Assembly (NCBI GenBank): GCA_944381635.1 | Contig: CALWLY010000001.1 | Coordinates: forward strand, 213,802-277,801 | Direction of reading: 5' to 3' | From: an uncultured Lachnospiraceae bacterium | GTDB lineage: Bacteria > Bacillota > Clostridia > Lachnospirales > Lachnospiraceae | Length of the DNA: 64,000 nucleotides | Shown: positions 39,047 to 50,100 of the stretch, in pieces | Layout: the number at the start of each line of letters is the position of its first letter | How positions within the stretch are numbered: the first letter of the stretch is position 1 | The notes under the pieces: model-generated | Database searches by the model: none | What the model saw: only the letters and a program-made list of their open reading frames with translations | Told to the model about the DNA's origin: nothing | Program-made: the position numbers and the translations under genes

Positions 39047-40204
39047 TTGGCAGAAACTGAATTCAAAGTGTTTACCCAAAAATTAGCAACGTATTTTCAA
39101 GGGAACCTGTCTCCAGAAGAATTTACGAGGACACTTTTTAAGAAAATTTATCTCAATCCCAATGGTGACACTCTGTTACATGACATGGAGCCTAGAACGC
39201 TGCGTGGTTATTTTTACGGAGAGCACAACATCACCACTTTGGCGAAGAAAATAAATAAGGACTTGGACTCTCAGTATTTTGAAGAATTTATCGATACAGA
39301 GACGGACGATACTATCAAAGGTTTATGTGACGCATTTGCCGATGAGTGTCCCGGAATCAACAACGAAAACTTCAAAAAGAAAATTGCAGAGAGATTTAAA
39401 GAGATTATTTGTAATGCAGCGACAACAAAGCGCAAGCGTAAAAAAACAACAGAACTTGTTTCTCAGTCTCAAGAAACAACAGTGGTTGCAACAATTTCGC
39501 CGTCTATCAAAGAGCAATATGGAGCTCTGCTTGTGGCGGAAGAACGCAGTGTATGTCCGAATGATGGTTGTAGCACACCGTTATTTGTGAATGTAGGAGG
39601 ACAGCTCGGAGCAAATTATGAAGTGACATTTATTGACCCATCTGTACCAGAAACAAGAATGGAGAATTTAATTGCACTTTGTCCGACTTGTTATAGTAAA
39701 TACATCACCGGAAGGACAGATGAGCAGGTTCAGAGATTGTTACATATAAAAAAGAGCCTCGTAGATGACTACGAGGCGAAAGAGACTGTCTCTATGCAGA
39801 AGGTTGAAGATGGCATCCGTAAGGTGCTTGAGAAAATACCGAAAATGAACGCACCTGCAAATATAGATTTGAACTATAATCCTGTGACATTAAGACAGAA
39901 GATTGCCACAGATAATTTGTTGCTTTATCTCAAGGCAAAGACGAATGTGAACGTATATTACAGTGCAGTACAAGATGCATTCACTGAGTTGAACGCTGAA
40001 AGAATTCTTCGATATAAACCGTTTTGTCTTCAAGTCAGGATGACATATATGAACTTGAGTGATATGGGATTATCGCAGGATGAGATATTTGAAAAAATGG
40101 TTGATTGGTTACAAGATGCCACCCATGAGGATAGGAGCTCGTGTGAAGTGATAATTTCTTACTTCATACAGAAATGTGAGGTGTTCGATGCTATTGCCGA
40201 ATAA
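39047..40204 (+). CDS. ABC-three-component (ABC-3C) system protein with degenerate HNH-like zinc domain
   Basis: 385 residues from a TTG start placed 8 bases after GGAGGTG. Residues 1-150 are unassigned and end in a K-R-K-R-K-K linker. Residues 165-225 form a treble-clef of HNH layout: C170-P-N-D-G-C175, then M-E-N-L-I-A-L-C212-P-T-C215. The histidines of active HNH enzymes (V-H-H-I and C-x-x-C-H) are replaced (V-T-F-I and C-P-T-C-Y), so zinc binding is kept but catalysis is doubtful. The last third is the helical region that in ABC-3C systems probably contacts the ATPase. It overlaps the next gene by 17 bp. The system assignment rests on the three-gene arrangement. Confidence 0.7.
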   Translation: MAETEFKVFTQKLATYFQGNLSPEEFTRTLFKKIYLNPNGDTLLHDMEPRTLRGYFYGEHNITTLAKKINKDLDSQYFEEFIDTETDDTIKGLCDAFADECPGINNENFKKKIAERFKEIICNAATTKRKRKKTTELVSQSQETTVVATISPSIKEQYGALLVAEERSVCPNDGCSTPLFVNVGGQLGANYEVTFIDPSVPETRMENLIALCPTCYSKYITGRTDEQVQRLLHIKKSLVDDYEAKETVSMQKVEDGIRKVLEKIPKMNAPANIDLNYNPVTLRQKIATDNLLLYLKAKTNVNVYYSAVQDAFTELNAERILRYKPFCLQVRMTYMNLSDMGLSQDEIFEKMVDWLQDATHEDRSSCEVIISYFIQKCEVFDAIAE

Positions 40205-40415
40205 GTTAATATCATATGACCAGAGTATCCTTCCAAAGTTTCCGGTTGTATTGAAAGAACTAAAAAACGGTCCTATGTCAGTGCATGACCTATACAAAAG
40301 AGTGATAAAGAAAATGTCTGGTGTTAGTGAGTTTATTGATACGCTAGATTGTTTGTATGCGCTTGGAAAAATAGAATTTGATGAAGAAGAGGAGGTGCTG
40401 CGCTATGTTGTATGA
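40188..40415 (+). CDS. ABC-3C system middle component
   Basis: 75 residues: a small winged-helix-like protein (L-P-K-F-P-V-V-L-K-E-L-K-N-G-P-M-S-V-H-D-L-Y) with an acidic end. Middle components of ABC-3C systems are small proteins of this type placed between effector and ATPase genes, much like kleisin-associated subunits of SMC complexes. The ATG at 40188 follows GAGGTG. It overlaps both neighbours by about 10-17 bp, so the three proteins are made in step and likely form a complex. Confidence 0.65.
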   Translation: MLLPNKLISYDQSILPKFPVVLKELKNGPMSVHDLYKRVIKKMSGVSEFIDTLDCLYALGKIEFDEEEEVLRYVV

Positions 40416-42117
40416 AATTGAATGCGAAAAATTCGCCAAAAAAGTCAATGGCCAGCTTGTTCCTCGTGGCCGTATCCAACTTCGTGAGGGTTTAAATACT
40501 GTGCTAGGTGATAAGGCTGCACAGAACTCAATTGGTAAGTCTACCTTTCTACTTGTTATCGATTTTTGCTTTGGCGGTGATGATTACATTAATCCTAAAA
40601 TATGCAAAGCAAAAGAAATGCTGCATTCACATACCATTAACTTTGCTTTTAAGTTTGGGAATAGAATTGATTATTTTTGCAGAAGTACTAAAACGCCTTC
40701 TGAGATAGGTATCTGTGATTCGGATTATAAAGTACAGAGAACACAAACTCTGAAAGAATTCAAGGATTACTTGTTGGAGGCTTATGGTATAGCAACTCCG
40801 TCAATCTCATTTAGAGAAATGGTAGGACGCTTTCTGCGTATCTATGGTAGAGAGAATTATGCAGAAAGATATCCTTTGAAATATGGCGATGTTAAGCCAG
40901 AAGCATCAATAGAAACCTTGGAGAAAATGTTTAATGTCTTTGCTTTTATTGAAGAATATAAAAGGGTTTATGACGATAAGAGCAAGCGTACTAAGATAAG
41001 AGAAGATGCTACAAAACTTGGTGAGATGACAAATGTCGCAAAGACCAAGAAGGAGTATAGTGCCAACGAAAAAGAAATAGAGCATCTCAGAACGGAATTA
41101 CAAAAATTGATGGATAGAGAAGATGCTAAATTATCTCAAGAAGAAACGGATAATTTGGATAAAGCATCCGAGATTAGAGGCCAGCTGACAGTTCTGAAAA
41201 GAAGACGCAGTAGGCTTGTATCGCAACTAAATGTTGTTAAGGCGAATATGTCGGGAGGTCTTGTTCCGGTTGAGGAAGATCTATCGGAACTGTCCGAGTT
41301 CTTCCCTGACGTTGATGTTCAGAAATTATCTGAGATAGAATATTTCCATGATAGGATGCAGCATATCCTTTCGCAGGAAATGGGAGATGAAATAGCTCAA
41401 CTACAGATATTAATTGATGCTGTTTCTACTGAAATGACGAGACTTCAGGAAGCACAAAGAAAACTTGGTGTACCAGTTACAGTATCGAAGAAGTTCATGG
41501 ACCAGGTTGTTGACCTTCAACGCCAAATTGATATATTGACAGCAAAGAACAAGGCCTATGATAAAACAGCGAAACTGAAAACAGAGAAAAAAGATGCAAA
41601 AATTCAACTGGAAGATGTCCGTGAAACACAGCTTCAGGTAGTTGAGACAAGCATCAATCAGGAAATGACTCGTTTAAACGATTATATCTATGGTGGGGAG
41701 CGCTATGCACCTACCATAAAATTTGGAAATTCCAGAAGTGGGAAGCCAACTTATGATTTTTGGACGGAAAACGACACCGGAGCAGGTACGAACTTCAAGG
41801 GATTAATTATTTTTGATATTGCACTCTTACGGCTCACGGAACTGCCGGTTATAGCACATGATTCTAATATTTTCAAAAATATTGCAGACTTGCCTATAGA
41901 TAAAATCATGGAGCTATATAACCAGAGTAAAAAGCAGATTTTTATTGCATTTGATAAAGAAGATGCATTTTATGATGTGACACGTAAGATTGTCCATTCG
42001 ACTAAGGTTATTGAACTTTATGAAAATGGAGGAGAACTGTTTGGATGGTCGTGGGCAAAGAAAACAGCAAGAGAGAAACAGATTGCTACAGAAACAGGTG
42101 TGAGTGAAGAGTCATAA
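40405..42117 (+). CDS. ABC-3C ATPase, SMC/RecN-like (DUF2326 type)
   Basis: 570 residues. The N-terminal Walker A is N-S-I-G-K-S-T (about residues 44-50). A coiled coil of about 220 residues, rich in Lys, Glu and Leu, follows. The C-terminal half-site has G-A-G-T-N-F-K-G-L-I-I-F-D-I-A (signature region) and P-V-I-A-H-D-S-N-I-F (Walker B/D loop). Such ATPases clamp DNA like SMC proteins and in ABC-3C systems are thought to sense invading DNA. GAGGAGGTG precedes the ATG at 40405. It ends 16 bp before the XRE gene. Confidence 0.82.
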   Translation: MLYEIECEKFAKKVNGQLVPRGRIQLREGLNTVLGDKAAQNSIGKSTFLLVIDFCFGGDDYINPKICKAKEMLHSHTINFAFKFGNRIDYFCRSTKTPSEIGICDSDYKVQRTQTLKEFKDYLLEAYGIATPSISFREMVGRFLRIYGRENYAERYPLKYGDVKPEASIETLEKMFNVFAFIEEYKRVYDDKSKRTKIREDATKLGEMTNVAKTKKEYSANEKEIEHLRTELQKLMDREDAKLSQEETDNLDKASEIRGQLTVLKRRRSRLVSQLNVVKANMSGGLVPVEEDLSELSEFFPDVDVQKLSEIEYFHDRMQHILSQEMGDEIAQLQILIDAVSTEMTRLQEAQRKLGVPVTVSKKFMDQVVDLQRQIDILTAKNKAYDKTAKLKTEKKDAKIQLEDVRETQLQVVETSINQEMTRLNDYIYGGERYAPTIKFGNSRSGKPTYDFWTENDTGAGTNFKGLIIFDIALLRLTELPVIAHDSNIFKNIADLPIDKIMELYNQSKKQIFIAFDKEDAFYDVTRKIVHSTKVIELYENGGELFGWSWAKKTAREKQIATETGVSEES

Positions 42118-42133
42118 TAAATGGAGGTACCGG

Positions 42134-42361
42134 ATGCGTATCAGTTATAACCCGTTATGGAAAATGCTTATTGATAGAGGCATGAACAAAAAAGAACTGA
42201 GAGAACTTAGTGGAATCAGTACTGCATCAATGGCAAAGCTGGGTAAAGGAGATAATATTACCACAGATGTGCTTTTGAGAATATGTACGGCATTGAATTG
42301 TCAGATTAGTGATATTTTAGAGACTTTGCCAGATGAAGAAACGAAGAATAACGAAGATTAA
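42134..42361 (+). CDS. XRE-family regulator (YozG/HTH_26 type)
   Basis: 75 residues, nearly all one HTH: W-K-M-L-I-D-R-G-M-N-K-K-E-L-R-E-L-S-G-I-S, then V-L-L-R-I-C-T-A-L-N-C-Q-I-S-D-I-L. GGAGGTACC precedes the ATG at 42134. It sits exactly between the ABC-3C genes and brxA (gaps of 16 and 20 bp), so it is a good candidate for the regulator of the whole island. It is not related to BrxR (WYL type). Confidence 0.82.
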   Translation: MRISYNPLWKMLIDRGMNKKELRELSGISTASMAKLGKGDNITTDVLLRICTALNCQISDILETLPDEETKNNED

Positions 42362-42381
42362 AATTCGTTAGGAGGATTTGG

Positions 42382-43011
42382 ATGGAGCAAAATAACAAAG
42401 CAGCTCTACAGGCAGCGAGCCCATATAATGCTGCCATAACAAGAGAACAATTTTTATTTTATGAGGTGCGAACTACTGCCAAGTTGCTTCACGAAGGATG
42501 TAACCATGAAGAAGTAGTAGACCGTATTGTTTCAGATAATTTATTTCAATATCCGACAGAAAAGTCGGTGAGAAAGATGGCACTTGCCTGCCTGAGAAGA
42601 CTAGATGCCCTTAAGGACGATTCTCTGGTGGAGGCAATCGTAACACAACCGTCCGATGTGGCAAAGCAGATATGTCTGTATGCAATGATGAAACAGTACC
42701 GATTGATTTGGGATTTTATGATTACTGTCATCGGCGAGAAGTACAGATTATCGGACACTACTTTCGGTAAGATAGACTTGAATAGCTATTTTCTACGTTT
42801 GCAGGAACAGGATGATTGGGTGGCAACTTGGAGCAATTCCACTGTTACGAAGTTGAAACAGGTCATTGCAAAGATGCTGGTGGAGAATGAGTATATCGAT
42901 AGTATTAGAGCGACAAAGATCAATCCTGTATGGATCCAGCCAGTGCTCGAGAATGCAATCCGTGAAAATGGAGATGAGATTGCACTTCCTGCATTCAATT
43001 GTTTTTCGTAG
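42382..43011 (+). CDS. brxA: BREX protein BrxA (DUF1819)
   Basis: 209 residues, all-helical. Family features include the E-V-R-T-T-A-K-L-L-H-E-G opening and the N-P-V-W-I-Q-P-V ending. In type 1 BREX, BrxA is a small DNA-binding accessory protein encoded first in the operon, as here. TTAGGAGG precedes the ATG. The length is typical (about 200). Confidence 0.85.
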   Translation: MEQNNKAALQAASPYNAAITREQFLFYEVRTTAKLLHEGCNHEEVVDRIVSDNLFQYPTEKSVRKMALACLRRLDALKDDSLVEAIVTQPSDVAKQICLYAMMKQYRLIWDFMITVIGEKYRLSDTTFGKIDLNSYFLRLQEQDDWVATWSNSTVTKLKQVIAKMLVENEYIDSIRATKINPVWIQPVLENAIRENGDEIALPAFNCFS

Positions 43012-43025
43012 GGAGGTAGGCCTAA

Positions 43026-43583
43026 ATGAGTGAATTAAAAGAAAGATTAGACAACCTCAGAGCCTTGATGCAGGAGCCGGAGTTTCTCGAAGGTAAAGGA
43101 TTGAGCAACGAGGTGAATATAAGAATCTTCTGCTATGACCCATCCGATGAGATGATGGTTAGACACTTTATCGAGCAGATTATGACAGACCAGTCAATGA
43201 ACTGTCACCTGATAGAACATAACTTATATGAAGTATTTCTTTCCATCTGTGAAGATAAGCGCATCGCAAAAACAATACCTGCGATGGAAGAGAAAAAAGG
43301 TAAAGAATTTATTCGAGACCAAATGAGCCGTATGGCCAATAATACAGCTTTTGTAAATAAGATGAAATATGAACCGCATGAAGCCGGTGACGTACTTGTC
43401 ATCACAGGAGTGGGAGACGCATTTCCGTTTATCAGAGTCCATGACCTGTTAAATGCGATGCAGCCAGAATTTCCAGATGTTCCGATTCTGGTGTTCTATC
43501 CGGGTAATTATGATGGACGTGATGTGCAGCTATTTAATCGCCTGAAGAAAAATCCTTACTACCGAGCTTTCAATGTGATTTAA
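43026..43583 (+). CDS. brxB: BREX protein BrxB (DUF1788)
   Basis: 185 residues. Typical marks: N-I-R-I-F-C-Y-D-P-S, T-G-V-G-D-A-F-P-F-I-R-V-H-D-L-L and V-F-Y-P-G-N-Y-D-G. A required BREX component of unknown biochemical role. Lies 14 bp after brxA and 12 bp before brxC. Confidence 0.9.
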   Translation: MSELKERLDNLRALMQEPEFLEGKGLSNEVNIRIFCYDPSDEMMVRHFIEQIMTDQSMNCHLIEHNLYEVFLSICEDKRIAKTIPAMEEKKGKEFIRDQMSRMANNTAFVNKMKYEPHEAGDVLVITGVGDAFPFIRVHDLLNAMQPEFPDVPILVFYPGNYDGRDVQLFNRLKKNPYYRAFNVI

Positions 43584-43595
43584 GGAGGAACAGCA

Positions 43596-46500
43596 ATGGT
43601 TATTGGACAATTATTCCAAGATGATATTAATCGTAAAATCAATGGCGTCGTTAAAGTAGACCAAGATGCCACAGATGTTCTTGTTCAGGAATTGGACGAG
43701 TATGTCATTACCAGAGATTTGAAGAAGCATTTCATTACCTTCTTTAATAATTATGGTGAGTCCTTCCGAGAAGGCACTGCAGATATCGGAGTTTGGATTT
43801 CCGGTTTCTTTGGAAGTGGTAAATCTCACTTCCTGAAAATGCTCTCATACCTGCTTGCCAATCAGGAGGTTCAGGGCGTTCGTACCGTAGAAAGATTCCG
43901 TAAAAAGTTTGAGGATGACCCGGCAACATTCATGCTGATTGATTCTGTTACCAAGGGCCATACAGACACCATTCTTTTTAATATCGATATTGAAGGTTCC
44001 ATCAACAAGGACAAGACTGCTGTTCTTCGTGTTTTTGCAAAGATGTTCTATAACTACCTTGGTTTCTATGGAGAGAATCTTAAGGTGGCAAAGCTGGAGC
44101 AGTTCATCGAAAAGCGTGGAAAGACAGCAGAGTTCCGTCGTGTATTTGAGGAGAAAAATGGTGGTCCTTGGCTTGAGTCCAGAGATGCCTTTGCTTTCTT
44201 TGAAGATGATGTTGTTGATACATTGAAAGAAGTTCTCGGCATGAGCGAGGATGCTGCACGTAACTGGTTCAATGGAACCGAGACCGTGGAGACCAGCATC
44301 GCACAGCTTGTTTCGGAGATGAAAGACTATGTGGATAATAAGTCGGATGACTTCCGTTTGCTATTTATGGTCGATGAGGTTGGACAGTATGTAGGTGGCG
44401 ACACAGACCTTCTTATCAACCTGCAGTCTCTTGTTGAGAAAATCGGCAGTGAGTGCGGCGGTAAAATTTGGGTTGTTTGTACAGGTCAGGAAGCTATCGA
44501 TGAAATCATCAAGGCTCGTGAAAATGAGTTCTCTCGTATTCAGGCCCGTTTCAAGACCAGACTTTCTCTGACTTCTTCTTCCGCAGACGAAGTTATCCAG
44601 AAACGTATTTTGAAGAAAAAGCCTGAAGTGGAACCAGCATTGGAGCAGGTATACAACCAGAATGATTCCGTTCTCCGTAACTTGTTCAGCTTTACCGACG
44701 CCATGCTAGACATTAAGGGATACACCGGTCCGCAGGACTTTACCAGAAACTTCCCGTTTGTACCTTACCAGTTCATTATCATGCAGAAGGTATTTGCTGA
44801 AATTCGTAAGCATGGTAACTCCGGTAAGCATCTTTCTGGTGGCGAGCGTTCGATGCTTTCTGGATTCCAAGAAGCAGCACAGAAGATTCAGGATAAGGAC
44901 GAGTATGCATTAGCACCGTTCTATCTGTTCTACGATACCGTACATACATTCCTTGACAGCTCTATTCGTCGTGTGATTGAGCGTTGCCAGAAGGCAGCAG
45001 ATAACGGAGATGGCATTGAGCAGCAGGATGTGGACGTTTTAAAGCTCCTGTATCTTATCCGTTATGTTGATGATATTCCGGCAAACCTTGATAACATTGT
45101 TATCCTTATGGCGGATGATATTCGTTTGGATAAGATTACAATGCGTGAAAAGGTACGAGGTAGTCTGGATCGTTTGCTTAGCCAGAATTACATCGGAAGA
45201 ACCGGTGACACTTATAATTTCCTGACTGATGAAGAGCAGGATATTCAAAGAGACATTTACAAAAATACTCAGGTTGATACCTCTGCAATCGTTGAGCGTA
45301 TCGGTCAGATGATTTTTGCTGATATTTATACGACAAAGAAATATCGTCACGGAAGGTACGATTTCCCATTTGACCAGATGGTAGACACCACTAGCATTGG
45401 TGCCGTAACTGGAGGTATGAGACTTCGTATTATGACGGTAGCAACAGACGCTGTCGAGAAGAGCGAACTTTGCCTTATGACAGAGTCTAAGAATCAGGCA
45501 ATCGTTGTACTTTCTGAAACTCCTTACTATGAGTCTTTGGAGAGAGCAATGAAGGTGCGTAAATATGTGAAGCAGCGTAACGTGGTGCAGCTTCCGAAAT
45601 CCGTACAGGATATCATCCGCAATTATCAGGATGAGGCTACCAAGTATGAGTCCTCTGCAGAGGAAGATTTGAAAAAGGCTATCATCGGTGCTGAGTTCTA
45701 TGTGGATGGAGAACATATCGAAATCAAGGGTGGTGATGCCAAGAGTAAGCTGGACCAAGCACTGGAGTATCTGGTGACGCATGTTTATAGCGAGCTCGGT
45801 CTCATTACTAAGAATGCTGATACCGATGCAGATGTCCTCGCAGTTCTGCAGGGCGAACACCTGAATGGTGTCATGGCTGGCCTTGAAGAAAACTATGATG
45901 CGGCTGTGAAGATGGAAGAGTATCTGGAGATGCAGGATGCAAAGAAACTTCCTACTTCGATGGCAGATGTGCAGAGCCGTTATCAGGCAATTCCTTATGG
46001 TTGGAAAGAAATCGATATTGCAGTCGTAGCTGCGATGCTGATTTATGACCAGAAGGTTACCATCAAATATGGTGGAGAAACTATTCAGCCGGGCAATTCA
46101 AAGCTTCCAGACATGCTCCGTAAAAAGAGCGAAATTGGTAAGACCATCATCTCTAAGCGTCAGGTTATTACAGCGACTAAGATGCGTGCGGTCAAAGACC
46201 TACTTCGTGAATACTTTGATGTAATGGATGTTCCGGATGATGAAGATGGACTCGTTAGATATATTGTTGAGAAGTTTGAAGAACAGAAGGCACACTATGA
46301 GGAGCTGAACAAGCGCTACGATGGTCATAAATATCCAGACCACCATCTTGTGACGAAAGCTCTCAGTCTAATGGAAAGCGTGCTTTCTCAGCGTAAGGAT
46401 AATACAGCTCTGATTGACAGACTTCTGAAAGAGGAAGACAACCTTCTCGATAATAAGGACGACATGCAGAGCGTTGAAGGTTTTTTTAGGAATCAGGTGC

Positions 46501-47150
46501 AGGTGTTTGATGCAGCCGTTCGCATGGAAGCAGAGCTAAGAAATGACCTCTCTTACCTTCAGAAGGAAGAGGAAGCAAATCAGGCATTGAATCAGATTCG
46601 TAAGATTACCGTAGTGGAGGCTGGACAGAGCAGTGTTTATAAGAGAATCCCTGAACTGAACGGATTGATGGATACGGTTCGTGAAGGTCACGGAAGACTT
46701 CTCGAAGCGAAGCGTACTGAGATTCTTGAAATCATTCACCAGTGCTTAGCTGAGATTCATACTCTTGCTGGAGATGTTTATGAAGCCAGAACACTTTCTG
46801 AGCGTGCTGATAAGTTCTTCGACCAGCAGAAAGCAAGAGTAGCAGAGCTCGAAAGTCTGCAGCTCCTCGATGGTCTGGTACCTCAGATGTGGGAATATAA
46901 GGATGACACAGTCGATAAAATCGATAGCATCGTTCATCCGAAAACTCCAGTTGCACCTTCGGTTAAACCTAAAGAAGGTGGAGTTGTGACTCCTCCTGCT
47001 CCGAAGAAAGTCATCAAGAATGTATACCGTCAGGTGGCATTCCCTTCTAAGACTTTGGAGAGTCAGGAAGATATCGATGCCTATGTTGAAAGAATGAGAG
47101 CATACCTCACAGCTATGATGAAGGATTGCGACGGAATCAAATTAAGCTAA
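43596..47150 (+). CDS. brxC: BREX protein BrxC (P-loop ATPase)
   Basis: 1184 residues, the usual size. Walker A G-F-F-G-S-G-K-S at residues 70-77, Walker B-like L-L-F-M-V-D-E-V-G near residue 255, then long helical regions. BrxC is thought to be the central ATPase scaffold of the BREX complex. AAGGAGG precedes the ATG. Codon use is noticeably richer in G/C than that of pglX and the two inserted genes downstream. Confidence 0.94.
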   Translation: MVIGQLFQDDINRKINGVVKVDQDATDVLVQELDEYVITRDLKKHFITFFNNYGESFREGTADIGVWISGFFGSGKSHFLKMLSYLLANQEVQGVRTVERFRKKFEDDPATFMLIDSVTKGHTDTILFNIDIEGSINKDKTAVLRVFAKMFYNYLGFYGENLKVAKLEQFIEKRGKTAEFRRVFEEKNGGPWLESRDAFAFFEDDVVDTLKEVLGMSEDAARNWFNGTETVETSIAQLVSEMKDYVDNKSDDFRLLFMVDEVGQYVGGDTDLLINLQSLVEKIGSECGGKIWVVCTGQEAIDEIIKARENEFSRIQARFKTRLSLTSSSADEVIQKRILKKKPEVEPALEQVYNQNDSVLRNLFSFTDAMLDIKGYTGPQDFTRNFPFVPYQFIIMQKVFAEIRKHGNSGKHLSGGERSMLSGFQEAAQKIQDKDEYALAPFYLFYDTVHTFLDSSIRRVIERCQKAADNGDGIEQQDVDVLKLLYLIRYVDDIPANLDNIVILMADDIRLDKITMREKVRGSLDRLLSQNYIGRTGDTYNFLTDEEQDIQRDIYKNTQVDTSAIVERIGQMIFADIYTTKKYRHGRYDFPFDQMVDTTSIGAVTGGMRLRIMTVATDAVEKSELCLMTESKNQAIVVLSETPYYESLERAMKVRKYVKQRNVVQLPKSVQDIIRNYQDEATKYESSAEEDLKKAIIGAEFYVDGEHIEIKGGDAKSKLDQALEYLVTHVYSELGLITKNADTDADVLAVLQGEHLNGVMAGLEENYDAAVKMEEYLEMQDAKKLPTSMADVQSRYQAIPYGWKEIDIAVVAAMLIYDQKVTIKYGGETIQPGNSKLPDMLRKKSEIGKTIISKRQVITATKMRAVKDLLREYFDVMDVPDDEDGLVRYIVEKFEEQKAHYEELNKRYDGHKYPDHHLVTKALSLMESVLSQRKDNTALIDRLLKEEDNLLDNKDDMQSVEGFFRNQVQVFDAAVRMEAELRNDLSYLQKEEEANQALNQIRKITVVEAGQSSVYKRIPELNGLMDTVREGHGRLLEAKRTEILEIIHQCLAEIHTLAGDVYEARTLSERADKFFDQQKARVAELESLQLLDGLVPQMWEYKDDTVDKIDSIVHPKTPVAPSVKPKEGGVVTPPAPKKVIKNVYRQVAFPSKTLESQEDIDAYVERMRAYLTAMMKDCDGIKLS

Positions 47151-47161
47151 GGAGACTAGCA

Positions 47162-50100
47162 ATGAACAAAAATGCAATAAAAAAATATGCTGTTTGGGCA
47201 AGAACAGAGTTAATTGATAGAGTAAAGCAAAGAGCTGAAAGATTTGATGTATACCCTCAATCTGAATTGGGCATTGACAGTGTTTCAGGTGTGGTTTTAT
47301 CAAATGTTGAAAAGGACCAGAGAAGAGCAGCTATCCTTCTAATGCGAGACAAGGGATACGATTATGTTATTGAAGAAGTTGCATACACTTGGTTTAATCG
47401 TTTTGCTGCATTGAGATACATGGAGGTTAATAATTACCTGCCTTCGAGGGTCAGAGTTTTTACAGATGAGAATGGGGATTTTAATCCTCAAATTATGACA
47501 GAGGCCATCCATCTAGATATGGAAGGCTTAGACATGGAAAAAGTTTATACACTAAAAGATAAGGATGCAAAAGCTGAACTCTATAAATATTTAATTATTA
47601 CACAATGTAATGCGTTAAGTACAATTTTACCCGGACTTTTTCAAAAGATATCTGATTATACAGAGTTACTCTTCCCGGATAACTTAATACGAGAAGGTAG
47701 CGTGGCGGAACAGATGGTAGCTATGGTGCCAGAAGAGTGCTGGACAGAAACCGTAGAGGTTATCGGATGGCTGTATCAGTATTATATTAACGAGCCTAAA
47801 GATGAACTTATTAATGCAAAAAAACAATATAAAAATGATGATGTTCCATTTGTTACACAAATTTTCACCTCTGACTGGATTGTAAAATACATGGTTCAAA
47901 ACAGTTTAGGACGCTCTTGGATAGAGACCTCTGGAAAAGACTACAGCGAGTATAATTGGGAGTATTATTTGGCTGCTGATATTGCTTCACAATCTGAAAA
48001 AGTTAAAAGTCCAGAGGAAATCCGTGTTGTAGACCCATGTATGGGAAGTGGTCATATTATTGTTTATGTATTTGATGTACTTATGCAGATATATGAGGAC
48101 TATGGCTATTCACAAAGGGATGCAGCAGAGCTGATACTCGAAAAGAATATCTATGGTATGGATATTTCTGAAAGAGCTTATCAATTGGCATATTTTTCTG
48201 TGATGATGAAAGCCAGAAAATACAGTCGAAACATTTTAAAGAAGGGAATAGTACCAAATTTATATGTGTTGGAGAACGTCCCTAAAATTGATAATGAAGT
48301 GATAGATTTTGTTGCAAATGGTAATGCACAAATTAAAAAAATCATTAATGCCGTTATCGACCAATTTAAGCAACTTGGAGATTTCGGAAGTTTAATTACG
48401 ACCGAACAGCTGAATTATTCGATGCTTGTTAATAGGCTTGCAGAAATTAACTCCACGGTATTTGAAGATTTGATTAGTATTAGTAATCAACGAATTTGTC
48501 AAGATGTATTATACCCATATGTCAGAATTGCCGAGATTTTATCGATGCAGTTTGATGCTGTGATTACTAATCCACCGTATATTGGGAATAAGTTTCTTCC
48601 GGGTGATATGCGCACTTTTATTGAAAAAAATTACAAAAATTATAAGAGTGACATTTTCTCAGCGTTTATGGTCAGAATTTTAAAAATGTGTAAGCCACAT
48701 GGACATATTGGAATGTTAACACCTTATGTATGGATGTTTATTAGTACATACGAGGAATTGAGAAAAAAAGTGTTATCAGAGACTTCGATTACTTCTTTGG
48801 TGCAACTGGAATATAATGCGTTTGAAGCAGCTTGTGTCCCTGTTTGTAGTTTTACTTTGGAAAAGGGAGCGAGAACTGTTGGTGGAGAATATGTTCGTCT
48901 TTCTGATTTCAGAGGTCCAGATGTTCAAGGACCAAAGGTGGTAGAGTCTGTATCAAATCCTAATTGTGGATATCGATATAGCATGCAACAGGAAGAGTAT
49001 TCATTGATTCCCGGCAGTCCTATCGCATATTGGATTGATAAGAGAATTCTTGAGTGTTTTGAAAATGGTTCGAGAGTAGATTCGTTTGCATATCCTAAAC
49101 AAGGATTAGCAACAGCAGATAATAATCGATTTTTACGCCTTTGGTTTGAAGTAGACATGCATAAAGTTGGCTTGTCCATCCCGTCTAGAGAAGATGCTCT
49201 TAGATCCGGACTGAAGTGGTTCCCTTATAATAAGGGCGGTGGGTTCAAAAAATGGTACGGAAATAATGAATATCTTGTTAATTGGGAAAATGACGGATTT
49301 GAAATTTGTAACTTTAGAGACGATAAGGGAAAACAGAAATCAAGACCACAGAATATGGAGTGGTTTTTTAAACAGGGATTATCATGGTGCAAAATCACAA
49401 GTAGTAGCTTTTCAATGAGATTTATTCCTCAAGGATTTTTGTTTGATGTCGCAGGATGCACGTTGTTTGTAGATGAAAAAGATATCTATTATGTTCTTGG
49501 ATATATGAATTCTAAAGTGAATGACTACATTCTTGGACTTATTAGTCCTACCCTAAATTATGAAGTTGGACATGTTGGAAGTTTACCAATTGTATTTTCA
49601 GATATTTATCGAGGTGAAGTTGAAGCACTTGTTCGAGAAAATATTCGTCTTTGCAAAGAGGATTGGGATTCGTATGAGAATAGTTGGGATTTCAAGAAAA
49701 ATCCTTTAATTGCAAAGGGAAAATTATCTGAAATATATTCGGAATACTCTAGAAAAAAACAGGATGATTTCATCCAACTCAAAGCTAATGAGGAAAGATT
49801 AAATGAAATATTCGCTGATATATATGGAGCAGGTGATGTAATAAATCCGACAGTAGATAACGATAGTATTATTATTGGTGTTGCTGATTATACTCAGGAT
49901 ATGAAATCGCTTATAGCATATGCAGTCGGATGTATGTTTGGAAGATACTCGCTGGGGCAAGACGGTTTAGTATACGCTGGAGGAACATGGGATAGTTCCT
50001 TATATCCGATATTCGCTGCAGATGCTGACAATATTATTCCAATTTGTGATGATGATTATTTCGAGGATGATATTGTTCATAGGTTTGAAAAATTTGTATC

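Noticed and set aside
39047..42117. Wadjet or Lamassu system
   Set aside because: One SMC-like ATPase is present, but there are no JetA/B/D-like genes and no LmuA effector; the compact three-gene overlap with a small middle component fits ABC-3C better.
45039..45860. Minus-strand open frame of 273 codons inside brxC
   Set aside because: Antisense shadow of a strongly supported gene, without start signals.
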